The notes under the pieces were generated by a model that did not search any database, was not told the DNA's origin, and worked only from the letters and a program-made list of their open reading frames with translations. The translations under genes were made by a program, and so were the position numbers. This document shows positions 1-6,461 of a DNA stretch of 33,337 bases, one piece after another (position 1 is the first letter of the stretch; each line of letters starts with the position of its first letter). This DNA comes from Crenothrix polyspora (lineage in GTDB: Bacteria > Pseudomonadota > Gammaproteobacteria > Methylococcales > Methylomonadaceae), in the NCBI GenBank assembly GCA_945877505.1, contig CAMDWT010000023.1, positions 1 through 33,337 on the forward strand, in the 5' to 3' direction.

Positions 1-144
1 CAGAATAACTGGGTCGCAGTAGGCGACGTTAATCTTGATACATCGATTTGAAAATCAGACTTCATTACAATATCCTGTGAAATTTATGACAGGAGTAATG
101 TGCCAGAATTAATAAAACACTAACAGATGGGGTTTATCGAGCCT

Positions 145-843
145 TTACAGTTCTATTGAGCTTTTTTGAATATAAATCCAGTCCTTCTTTTTATGCTGAA
201 GCTCCAACTCCTCTTCGCTTAAACCCGCTTCGTTAGCAACATTAAAGGCTTTTTCCAATTCCTGCTCTAGGTTATCAGGTATGTAATTTAGATCCCCTGC
301 ATTTTTTATAAAATAAATCCATTTATCCTGAATTGTTTCAAGCTCTTCCTCGGTTTTAATAAACTTCGGCAATTCAATAAAAATCAGCTCTATATCATCG
401 CTATACTCAATAAACTGTTTTTTTTCTAACAACTTAAAGTTATTGATCAGTTCAGGGCTATTATCAAAAAGAATAAAGTCAGTGATAGTTAATGCAATCA
501 CCGGATTTAATAAATGGTAGGCATCACCTTTTTTAAGCTGTATTGAGTAGTTCTTTGCAGCATTATAGAGAATACGTTTTTCAAAGCCTTCATGATTCAA
601 GACTTGCATTTCAATAATGACGCGACTTTTATCGCTAAGTTCTGCCTTCACATCAACGTAGGTATCTTTCATGCCCCGTAGTAAAGGTATGCTGTAAGGG
701 TCGACTATGGTTAAATCTGTTATTTTCTGTTTATTATCAAATTCGATAACGGAATTTAAAAAACTAATCAATATGTCTTTTGAGTCTGTGCTACCAAAGA
801 CTTTTTTAAAGGCAAAGTCGGTTTTTACATCGAGAAATTTCAT
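145..843 (-). CDS. Rpn-type PD-(D/E)XK nuclease / putative transposase family protein
   Basis: This 232-aa protein resembles the Rpn (recombination-promoting nuclease) family, whose members carry a PD-(D/E)XK nuclease fold and were long annotated as putative transposases. The N-terminus has the typical DFAFKKVFG stretch. The nuclease-like core is a DVKAEL strand followed by IEMQ, which fits the Asp and Glu-x-Gln metal-binding residues. I chose the ATG at 843 because MKFLDVKTDFAFKKVFG is the usual family start; an in-frame ATG at 879 would add 12 unrelated residues. The protein ends soon after a charged helix and is shorter than many relatives, so the C-terminus may be truncated. The start codon and upstream region lie inside a 278-bp direct repeat. 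Family assignment is fairly secure; activity is unknown. Confidence 0.75.
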   Translation of the reverse strand: MKFLDVKTDFAFKKVFGSTDSKDILISFLNSVIEFDNKQKITDLTIVDPYSIPLLRGMKDTYVDVKAELSDKSRVIIEMQVLNHEGFEKRILYNAAKNYSIQLKKGDAYHLLNPVIALTITDFILFDNSPELINNFKLLEKKQFIEYSDDIELIFIELPKFIKTEEELETIQDKWIYFIKNAGDLNYIPDNLEQELEKAFNVANEAGLSEEELELQHKKKDWIYIQKSSIEL

Positions 844-1112
844 TTGATTAAGCCTAATGTGATCAAGGGTTAGAAACAAAGTGGGCAGCCCTATTATAGG
901 GTAAGATATTGATAGCGCTATTTAAATTATCCTTCCTTTAAGCCTTTTACGGTGAAGTTTTCTTTGCTTTCTTTATTTTTTAAGACGTAAAACATGACAC
1001 TTGAAAGCCACACGAAGTAACTGCTACCGGCAATTGCTATTTTCATTTTTACTTATAACTCATTGGGGACTGTAAAGTAATCGCCTGTTTTTGTAGCACC
1101 GCGAAATTCAAT
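835..1112. repeat. 278-bp direct repeat, copy 1
   Basis: This segment is repeated in the same orientation at 4375-4652 with five mismatches (about 98% identity). Read on the minus strand it contains the end of a decayed regulator frame, a 39-codon mini-ORF, a TATAAT-like hexamer (898-893) inside the palindrome CCCTATAATAGGG, and the first three codons of the nuclease gene at 145-843. The homology stops right after those codons, so the unit looks like a 5' gene segment copied or left behind by a deletion. Confidence 0.9.
927..1046 (-). CDS. 39-aa mini-ORF in repeat copy 1, possible gene fossil
   Basis: A 39-codon frame starts with MKIAIAGSSYF, six bases after the stop of the upstream regulator remnant. 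The start recalls the N-terminus of UDP-glucose 6-dehydrogenases (MKIAIAG followed by a Gly-rich turn and YVGLS), but the Gly-rich turn is broken and the rest is not recognisable. The second repeat copy keeps the frame with two or three amino-acid changes. It may be a remnant of a nucleotide-sugar dehydrogenase start joined to foreign sequence, or a chance frame. Function is unknown. Confidence 0.3.
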   Translation of the reverse strand: MKIAIAGSSYFVWLSSVMFYVLKNKESKENFTVKGLKEG

Positions 1113-1399
1113 GCTTTTAGTGTCTTTAACTGAGCCGGTCGGGGTTTACATCACCGATCGAAACGTTTGGATGCCTCAATAACTTTCGAAACCTTAAACA
1201 TTAGGGGCGGGGTTGCAAACCCCGTCCGGCTTGGTAAATCTGCTCCCTCATCTTTAAGTTTAGAAAAACCCTCTTTTTCTTTGTCTAAAGTTTCTTTAAA
1301 AACAGTTACCGCCATTCCACCCTGAGTAACTTCGTAAACCGACTCAGGCAAACCATAAGCTACAAAGGTTTCAATTAATACAAAAATTGGCAGTCGTTT
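1053..1399 (-). pseudogene. C-terminal remnant of an AlbA_2/HATPase_c_4-type regulator
   Basis: An open frame from 1399 to the stop at 1151 reads LIETFVAYGLPESVYE then VTQGGMAVTVFKE. This matches the region of Schlafen-AlbA_2-type regulators (often annotated as RecG-like helicases or ATP-binding proteins) that precedes the C-terminal winged helix. After the stop, another frame (about 1140-1053) reads SIEFRGATKTGDYFTVPNEL, which resembles the last strand-wing of such a winged helix. The N-terminal half and the segment between the pieces are missing. A GC-rich palindrome (1203-1232) sits between them. I infer one broken gene. The family call is from pattern memory only. Confidence 0.45.
1203..1232. 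repeat. GC-rich palindromic element inside a pseudogene
   Basis: The core CGGGGTTGCAAACCCCG forms a 7-bp perfect stem with a GCA loop and is flanked by further G- and C-runs. It stands out in AT-rich surroundings and interrupts the regulator remnant. Similar G-rich palindromes occur as dispersed repeats or miniature elements in many bacterial genomes; here only one copy is visible, so mobility is inference. Confidence 0.45.
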
Positions 1400-1448
1400 T
1401 TAAAGCATTCATACTAAATTTAAATCTTAATGGGAATTTGATGTTAAT

Positions 1449-1952
1449 TTACACAAATAGCTGATTTTTTATGACACCTAGTCGATTGAGCTCAGCTTCG
1501 ACTCTTTCAATGACGGAAAAAAACATATTGCAGGCTTGTTCGGCTGCGAATAAGCTTTCTAAAAAGATCTGAGCATCATACATATACTCATGCACAAGTG
1601 CATTGCGTAGTTTGCGGGCCGCAATAAAAGCATCTGCACTGACCAGCAACTCTGTTTTTTCAGCTATTGCTAATGTATCGAGTAGTGATTTGCTATTTTC
1701 ACCGACAAGTGCGGCAAAACGGGGGAGTAACTTGTCACCAAGATGGTCTTGCAGCCTGCCAAACCGACTAATAAAAGCTTCAACTTTTTCGGCAACTTCA
1801 GGGTGATTCCCCAATGTTTGAACCCAACTAAGATCAATTGACAGTGCGAACAGGGTGCTTTGACTGTAGCGCAGATGTTCTGCCTCTTTACGAGCTAAAG
1901 CAAGCGCGAGTATGGCATCTTGTGCATGTTCGGATAAGTATTTGAGACTCAT
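1449..1952 (-). CDS. HepT-like toxin component (with upstream nucleotidyltransferase)
   Basis: This 167-aa all-helical protein has the RX4HXY motif of HepT-type ribonuclease toxins at R116, H121 and Y123 (RNALVHEY). Earlier segments RLQDHLGDKL and SLLDTLAIAEK are typical of the longer HepT-like branch. In the studied HepT/MntA system the toxin is an RNase and is neutralised when MntA adds AMP to the motif tyrosine. The start ATG overlaps the nucleotidyltransferase stop by four bases (ATGA), which implies translational coupling and a stable pair. The reading frame is complete. Whether it is toxic here is unknown. Confidence 0.8.
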   Translation of the reverse strand: MSLKYLSEHAQDAILALALARKEAEHLRYSQSTLFALSIDLSWVQTLGNHPEVAEKVEAFISRFGRLQDHLGDKLLPRFAALVGENSKSLLDTLAIAEKTELLVSADAFIAARKLRNALVHEYMYDAQIFLESLFAAEQACNMFFSVIERVEAELNRLGVIKNQLFV

Positions 1953-2248
1953 AGTTGAATACCGTTTTGTCGAGCGATTTGCAGTACTGGCGCTTCTGGG
2001 GTACTAGCATCTTTCAATAGGATGTCGATTCTTCTGTCACCAAGTTTACGTATCAGCGAAACATAAAGCTCCCCAGTCGTAGCTGCGCGACTATCTAAGG
2101 TGTGGTTGATTTCAAACAATAAGTCAATGTCGCCACCTTTTTTGGTATCGTCAGTACGCGAACCAAAAAGAATAACCCGCGAGTCATCTCCAAGTATGTC
2201 ATGGGCTGTTTGTTTAATAGCCTGTATTTGATCATGAGTTAGGCGCAT
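1949..2248 (-). CDS. Minimal nucleotidyltransferase, MntA-like antitoxin
   Basis: This 99-aa protein has the minimal nucleotidyltransferase signature: LFGSR with G29 and S30, then D40-I-D42 for metal binding, and a third acidic residue near D75 in RRIDILL. Members paired with HepT-like genes act as antitoxins that AMPylate the partner; that role is inferred from the overlap with the gene at 1449-1952. No strong Shine-Dalgarno sequence is seen before the ATG. The first 11 bases of the gene (ATGCGCCTAAC) recur at the start of the fragment at 2330-2416, so the two share ancestry. Confidence 0.82.
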   Translation of the reverse strand: MRLTHDQIQAIKQTAHDILGDDSRVILFGSRTDDTKKGGDIDLLFEINHTLDSRAATTGELYVSLIRKLGDRRIDILLKDASTPEAPVLQIARQNGIQL

Positions 2249-2329
2249 AGCTACATTTTGATTGACTTAAAGATAAAAAAACAAGCTTTCAATTTTTATA
2301 TTTAGTTACTAAATTCTGTTAAGGCAGTA

Positions 2330-2416
2330 ACCAAACAACCAAATATTAGCGTCCTCACCGAATGTTTCGACAACGGCAGCTCATCTAGCGCTTTGTTGAT
2401 GGGGGGTTAGGCGCAT
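2330..2416 (-). pseudogene. N-terminal fragment of a third nucleotidyltransferase
   Basis: A frame starting with MRLTPHQQSAR hits a TGA at codon 12 and then continues in the same frame as VVETFGEDANIWLFG, the typical sequence just before the GSR motif of minimal nucleotidyltransferases. Similarity ends at the Gly of that motif. Its first 11 bases equal the start of the gene at 1949-2248. It lies between two intact modules and is a truncated, stop-containing relic. Confidence 0.6.
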
Positions 2417-2437
2417 TTTAATACTTCTTTGTAATGG

Positions 2438-2863
2438 TTAGCTTGATTGTTGTATTGAAATAGGTTGACGTAAAAAATCTACGATAAATTGATAGCCTTG
2501 TTGTTCTATTAAGGTAAATACCACTGTCATATCAACATTCATATATTCATGAACAATACGGTTACGTAGACCAACTGCTGCATTCCATTGTTGAAGTTGT
2601 GTATCCGTTATCTGTTTTTTAGCATGCAGACTAGCAAAACTGTCGTAGGCTGAAACAGGCACTGACTCTCCCAATACTTTTAATAAATGCTTGGTCTTGC
2701 CGATGGCATTTTCAATCAAAATTTGCAGTCCATGTAATGCGCCATTTTGCTCCAGCTTACTCAGTGATTGCTTGTTGATTAGTTTTTGCTTTGCTTCTTG
2801 TAACAACGAGCTTTGCTCATCAGCAATACGGCAACATTCTGCATGGTATAAATCAAGCCGCAT
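2438..2863 (-). CDS. HepT-like toxin (DUF86-type), second module
   Basis: This 141-aa helical protein carries the HepT motif at R100, H105 and Y107 (RNRIVHEY) followed by MNVD, the usual layout of DUF86/HepT proteins. Its start overlaps the end of the upstream nucleotidyltransferase by 11 bases. By analogy with HepT/MntA it would be an RNase toxin inactivated by AMPylation of Y107. It differs clearly from the HepT-like protein at 1449-1952, so the two modules are not recent duplicates. The last residues are Gln- and Ser-rich and look non-essential. Confidence 0.85.
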   Translation of the reverse strand: MRLDLYHAECCRIADEQSSLLQEAKQKLINKQSLSKLEQNGALHGLQILIENAIGKTKHLLKVLGESVPVSAYDSFASLHAKKQITDTQLQQWNAAVGLRNRIVHEYMNVDMTVVFTLIEQQGYQFIVDFLRQPISIQQSS

Positions 2864-3257
2864 AACACTGATTCCAATAATATTCTTCTAACTCACGCCA
2901 GGTACGTTGTAAGAAATAATGCCATGCCAATGTCTCTTCGCCTTTAAGTACAAGACCTTCTTCGACAACTACAGCACGCATGGTAAGGCGTGAAGTAGTT
3001 AAGTCAATCAAGTCTATTTTATCTTCTTTGACTTCAAGTAACTGTGCGATGGTTCGTCGTAATGTTTCTGTTTGTGCCAATATTGTCATTATGTTGACTT
3101 CTGGCTGACGATGCCAACGAATTGCAATATCCCAATCACTTTCCTTAAGCGCTTTACCATTAACTTGACTGCCTATCAGTACAGCCAACTCCAACTGTGG
3201 AATATTTGAGAGGCATTGCCTTAAAGCCTTCTCTTCTAACTTAAGTTTTGTAAGCAT
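2853..3257 (-). CDS. MntA-type nucleotidyltransferase antitoxin, second module
   Basis: This 134-aa protein has the canonical GSX10DXD motif: G29-S30, ten residues, then D41-W-D43, with later acidic residues in KIDLIDL supplying the third carboxylate. This is the signature of MntA antitoxins that AMPylate HepT. The gene has a good Shine-Dalgarno sequence (AGGAAGAAG just before the ATG) and leads the two-gene unit with the HepT gene at 2438-2863. Every motif residue appears intact, so this module is probably functional. Partner specificity is inferred from the overlap. Confidence 0.85.
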   Translation of the reverse strand: MLTKLKLEEKALRQCLSNIPQLELAVLIGSQVNGKALKESDWDIAIRWHRQPEVNIMTILAQTETLRRTIAQLLEVKEDKIDLIDLTTSRLTMRAVVVEEGLVLKGEETLAWHYFLQRTWRELEEYYWNQCYAA

Positions 3258-3509
3258 AACTTCTTCCTAAAATATCACCGATGGATTGTCCCCAAAACAC
3301 TAAGACCTAAGAACAGAAATAACAGTGAGGACCACCTGTTATCGACTGCAAATATTACTTTTACGATGGCTAAATCGGTTACTATAAATTGGCTTCGCAT
3401 AATCAGTCATGCGGTTTTGTGTTTCTATCAATATATTTGCGCACTTTAAGACTTGCTGTAATGCACTTCTTTTACTGTAACCCGTATTAATTGCATTACG
3501 ATAAACTGA

Positions 3510-3815
3510 TTATTTTGCTGCATTGTCATAATACAATTCCATTTTTGAAAGCTTGCTCATGGATAACCAAGGCGGGTTCTTTATCAAGACATCAACTTTG
3601 CGGCCATCCAACTTGATGAAAAGACGTGCGGCCAATTGGCATTCGGTCTGGATACGTTGGACCAAGGTACGGGCTGGCTCGATAATTAAATCAATGCCGC
3701 TGCCTTCTTGACTATCATCAATACGACTTCCAAACAGACGAACCTTAGTTTTAGACCTTAATTGGCTGGTGTCTTCGTTCTTAATAATCGCACAAGTTTT
3801 ATCATCAAGTCGCAT
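3510..3815 (-). pseudogene. Inactivated minimal nucleotidyltransferase
   Basis: The frame resembles the protein at 1949-2248 (LFGSRIDDSQEG against LFGSRTDDTKKG), but the first Asp of the DXD metal site is a Gly (SGIDL instead of GDIDL). After VLIKN the sequence loses similarity. A neighbouring frame then reads PALVIHEQAFKNGIVL and stops at 3526, matching the family ending (compare QIARQNGIQL in the paralogue). A frameshift near 3580 plus loss of a catalytic residue marks it as dead. No HepT partner follows. An in-frame ATG at 3818 precedes the start used here. Confidence 0.7.
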
Positions 3816-3818
3816 CAT

Positions 3819-4191
3819 ATCCTCTTGGTTAATGCATAATCTTTATAACTCAATTTAATCATCTACCAGCAATATAGCATTCATCTCTAATATAAGGCCT
3901 TCCAGCGAAGTCTGCAATAGCCAACTAATCAGGGCACTTTGATTAAGCCGATAGCTTATAGAATTCCCGGCCATATTCGAGCGGGGGATTGATATCCTAG
4001 TTTTGAGTATATGCGTTTACTATTACAAAAAGTCTAATAATCGATAATATTGAGCCTTGAATGCACAAATGGGTCACACTAATGCTTCAGGCTAACTTTC
4101 CATTATCCAATGGATGGATTAAAACATGACTAACCAGCAGAGGAAAATACTAAATGATCCATCCAAAACGAGGTATTAATTGCAATTCTAA
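3819..4191. other. Gap without a recognisable intact gene
   Basis: This stretch between the dead nucleotidyltransferase and the vapB remnant holds only short frames. A minus-strand frame ends MNAILLVDD before a stop (near 3887-3855), which faintly recalls the first strand of a VapC toxin and would sit downstream of the vapB remnant as expected for vapBC. The match is too short to call. No promoter, repeat or RNA gene was recognised. Confidence 0.4.
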
Positions 4192-4202
4192 CTACGTACG
4201 AC

Positions 4203-4331
4203 CTAACTGCGCCAATCGCATTGCACTAACGCTAGTAAAGCTTCTCGAATTAATTGGGCACGCCCGCTTAACCCACTCGATGGTTGTGCTTGAGCCAGTA
4301 ACTCATCGTCCAAATTAATTGTTGTAAGCAT
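4203..4331 (-). pseudogene. VapB-type antitoxin remnant
   Basis: The 42-codon frame begins MLTTINLDDELLAQAQ and continues GRAQLIREALLALVQ, the ribbon-helix-helix pattern of VapB (DUF2191) antitoxins. It then ends QCDWRS, but the next frame continues AMRLAQLGRT to a stop at 4192, which resembles the usual VapB C-terminus (RRLAxLG). A one-base frameshift near 4218 therefore probably broke the gene. No intact VapC toxin gene follows. The start lies 44 bases from repeat copy 2. Confidence 0.6.
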
Positions 4332-4374
4332 AACGCTTCCACAAGATTATTTTAATACAGCATCATTTGATGCA

Positions 4375-4652
4375 AAATTTCATTTGATTAAGCCTAATGT
4401 GATCAAGGGTTAGAAACAAAATGGGCAGCCCTATTATAGGGTAAGATATTGATAGCGCTATTTAAATTATTCTTCTTTTAAGCCTTTTACGGTGAAGTTT
4501 TCTTTGCTTTCTTTATTTTTTAAGACGTAAAACATGACAATTGAAAGCCACACGAAGTAACTGCTACCGGCAATTGCTATTTTCATTTTTACTTATAACT
4601 CATTGGGGACTGTAAAGTAATCGCCTGTTTTTGAAGCACCGCGAAATTCAAT
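4375..4652. repeat. 278-bp direct repeat, copy 2
   Basis: This is the second copy of the repeat at 835-1112. Here the ATGAAATTT start is followed by unrelated sequence and an early stop, so the nuclease body is missing. On the minus strand the copy leads instead into a vapB-like remnant. The repeats flank the block of toxin-antitoxin genes, so recombination between them would delete about 3.5 kb. Confidence 0.9.
4467..4586 (-). CDS. 39-aa mini-ORF in repeat copy 2
   Basis: This is the second copy of the frame at 927-1046. Three of the five repeat mismatches fall in it and change residue 16 (Ser to Ile) and the last residue (Gly to Glu), while one is silent at a Lys codon. The frame remains open, but with so few changes this is not evidence of selection. 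Confidence 0.25.
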   Translation of the reverse strand: MKIAIAGSSYFVWLSIVMFYVLKNKESKENFTVKGLKEE

Positions 4653-4691
4653 TACCTTAGCTCCTTTAAGCTGCTTGAAGCCAGCGCACAA
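4593..4691 (-). pseudogene. Second remnant of the winged-helix C-terminus
   Basis: This frame reads QLKGAKVIEFRGASKTGDYF and ends like the copy at 1053, with repeat copy 2 covering its last part. Beyond the repeat boundary the two sequences still align at protein level (VKDTKSIEF against LKGAKVIEF) although the DNA has diverged. A different frame just upstream (4725-4666) reads DVDALIIVRWLQAA and could be its frameshifted continuation. No start or full domain is present. Confidence 0.35.
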
Positions 4692-4725
4692 TTATCAATG
4701 CATCAACATCAATGATGATGATGAG

Positions 4726-5095
4726 TTAATTTCGCATCTCAACATATCGGGCTTTTATAAGCTGAAAAATACCTTCTAAAGCGGCTTTACTGCGTAAAGG
4801 GTATTTAGCGCTTCTGATGCTTGCTTAGGCTCATCTTCATACTGATGGGAAATATTATTTCTGATTTTTCTAAGTTCTAAGCAAGTATTTTTATCTTCTA
4901 ATAATCCAATCTGTTCAAGTCGATTAAGCGTATCAATAAATGGCTTAGCTCTTGAGTTTTCTTATTTTAAAAATTCCAGTATCAAGATAAATAGTTTCTC
5001 TCCCATTGAATATTGTAGTTTTGCAAGTCGAAACAAAAATTGATCTATGATTCGCCTTTCTCTAGCCGTGAAACTCCATTGCCAAATTTTTCTGC
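4726..5095 (-). pseudogene. Decayed HepT-like gene
   Basis: On the minus strand, in one frame: WSFTARERRIIDQFLFRL, AKLQYSMGEKLF, an in-frame TAA at 4964-4962, then FIDTLNRLEQIGLLE and LRKIRNNISHQYEDEP. After a frameshift near 4795 the ending is SKAALEGIFQLIKARYVEMR. This is the order of the longer HepT-like family seen intact at 1449-1952 (RLQDHLGDKL, SLLDTLAIAEK, RKLRNALVHEY). The RX4HXY motif survives as RNNISHQY, but an internal stop, a frameshift and a missing N-terminus show it is a relic. No nucleotidyltransferase is recognisable beside it. Confidence 0.65.
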
Positions 5096-5405
5096 TACAC
5101 TACCACTCACATAACAAGTGATTACTAAGTGGTTAACTTAAGAATAAAACCACCCTTTTCTGAGGCATTGCCAGACAAGATAAGTCTAATAGCCAAATAC
5201 TCAGACACCTAATATAGGTATTTAATAGGCGTTCAATCCGTTATCTTTTAAACCACCTTTTTTAATTTAGCACTTAAAAGCCCATAAATACGATGCTCAT
5301 GATAATACCCTTGGTAATCTATACGCTCTATTATCCACACCGATTTACAGGGATGCCTTACTTCAATTACAATCCAAATGGCTCAATATTATAGAAAAAC
5401 AAGCC
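5096..5405. other. Gap before the polysaccharide genes
   Basis: No intact gene was recognised. From 5271 to 5405 a plus-strand frame is open and in phase with the glycosyltransferase gene that starts at 5406; it includes YALLSTPIYRDALLQLQSKW. This could be the tail of a lost gene or a chance frame. The glycosyltransferase family begins at the hydrophobic segment after 5406, so I did not extend that gene upstream. No clear ribosome binding site or promoter was identified. Confidence 0.4.
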
Positions 5406-6461
5406 ATGCTTAATATTAACGGATTATTCCTAGTTGCTCTGATCTTAGCCTTTATCTTAACCGGCTTTTTACGTCGTTATGCCTTGGCGAGTCACTTGCT
5501 GGATATTCCAAATACTCGCAGTTCGCACAGTATTGCAACGCCTCGCGGCGGTGGCTTATCGATTGTTATTGTATTTTTGCTAGGACTTCCTGTGCTTTTA
5601 TGGATGGGTGACTTAACTAACCATACGATGTGGGCTTTATTGGGCGCCGGTGCTTGGGTTGCTTTAATTGGTTTTTTGGATGATCACGGTCATATTCCTG
5701 CTCGGTGGCGACTTCTGGCTCACTTCATAGGTGCCGCATGGGGGCTTTATTGGCTAGGTGGCTTACCCCCGTTAGTATTCTCTTTAAGCAACAGTTCTGA
5801 GATTTACCCGATTGATTTGGGCTGGGCCGGTGAGATTTTAGGACTGTTCTATTTAGTTTGGCTACTTAATCTCTACAATTTTATGGATGGAATTGATGGC
5901 TTAGCCAGTGTAGAAGCTATCACGGCTTGCTTAGGCGGAACACTTTTATTAATAGTGGGCACTGATATAGCTGACGCTTGGGCCATGCCCGCTTTGTTAG
6001 CAATAACTGTTATTGGTTTTTTATTTTGGAATTTTCCACCCGCAAAAATTTTTATGGGTGATGCCGGTAGTGGTTTTTTAGGCATTATACTGGGGCTTTT
6101 TTCTATTCACGCGGCTTGGCTTGCACCACAGTTTTTTTGGAGTTGGTTAATTTTATTGGGCGTTTTTATTGTCGATGCAACATGGACATTGGCTAGGCGG
6201 CTTATAGGGGGTGAAAAAGTCTACGAGGCTCACCGCAGTCATGCTTATCAATATGCCTCTCGTCATTATGGCTCACATAAATTCGTTACATTGGCTATTG
6301 CTCTCATTAACCTCGCTTGGCTAACACCGCTGGCCCTTTTGGTGGGTTTTATGAAACTTAATGCCTTGTTAGGGCTAATGATCGCTTATTTACCACTATT
6401 AGCCTTGGCTATCTACTTTCACGCAGGCACCAGAGAGTTGGATTTATGCAAACACGATTAG
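5406..6461 (+). CDS. WbpL/WecA-type undecaprenyl-phosphate glycosyl-1-phosphate transferase
   Basis: This 351-aa polytopic membrane protein belongs to glycosyltransferase family 4 (MraY/WecA/WbpL). It would transfer a sugar-1-phosphate, probably an N-acetylated amino sugar, from a UDP-sugar to undecaprenyl phosphate at the inner membrane, starting an O-antigen or exopolysaccharide unit. Visible motifs are RGGGLS near 47, LDD at 91-93, NFMDGIDG at 158-165, GDAGSGFLG at 218-226 and HRSHAYQ at 276-282, with about ten hydrophobic helices. The start LLDIPNTRSSH is family-typical and complete. It overlaps the next gene by 16 bases, so the two are co-translated. The exact sugar cannot be read from the sequence. 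Confidence 0.88.
   Translation: MLNINGLFLVALILAFILTGFLRRYALASHLLDIPNTRSSHSIATPRGGGLSIVIVFLLGLPVLLWMGDLTNHTMWALLGAGAWVALIGFLDDHGHIPARWRLLAHFIGAAWGLYWLGGLPPLVFSLSNSSEIYPIDLGWAGEILGLFYLVWLLNLYNFMDGIDGLASVEAITACLGGTLLLIVGTDIADAWAMPALLAITVIGFLFWNFPPAKIFMGDAGSGFLGIILGLFSIHAAWLAPQFFWSWLILLGVFIVDATWTLARRLIGGEKVYEAHRSHAYQYASRHYGSHKFVTLAIALINLAWLTPLALLVGFMKLNALLGLMIAYLPLLALAIYFHAGTRELDLCKHD

Noticed and set aside
1-51. Open frame at the left edge reading WVAVGDVNLDTSI before a stop
   Set aside because: It could be the end of a gene outside the window, but 16 codons without a recognisable motif cannot support a call.
2403-2414. GGTTAGGCGC resembling an integron attC core
   Set aside because: It is the reverse complement of a conserved nucleotidyltransferase start (ATGCGCCTAAC); no attC partner arm or folded site was found.
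3339-3509. Minus-strand frame directly after the dead nucleotidyltransferase, including LKCANILIETQNRMTDYAKP
   Set aside because: It is open for 56 codons but has no recognisable domain, no good start and no HepT motif, so it is left as unexplained sequence.
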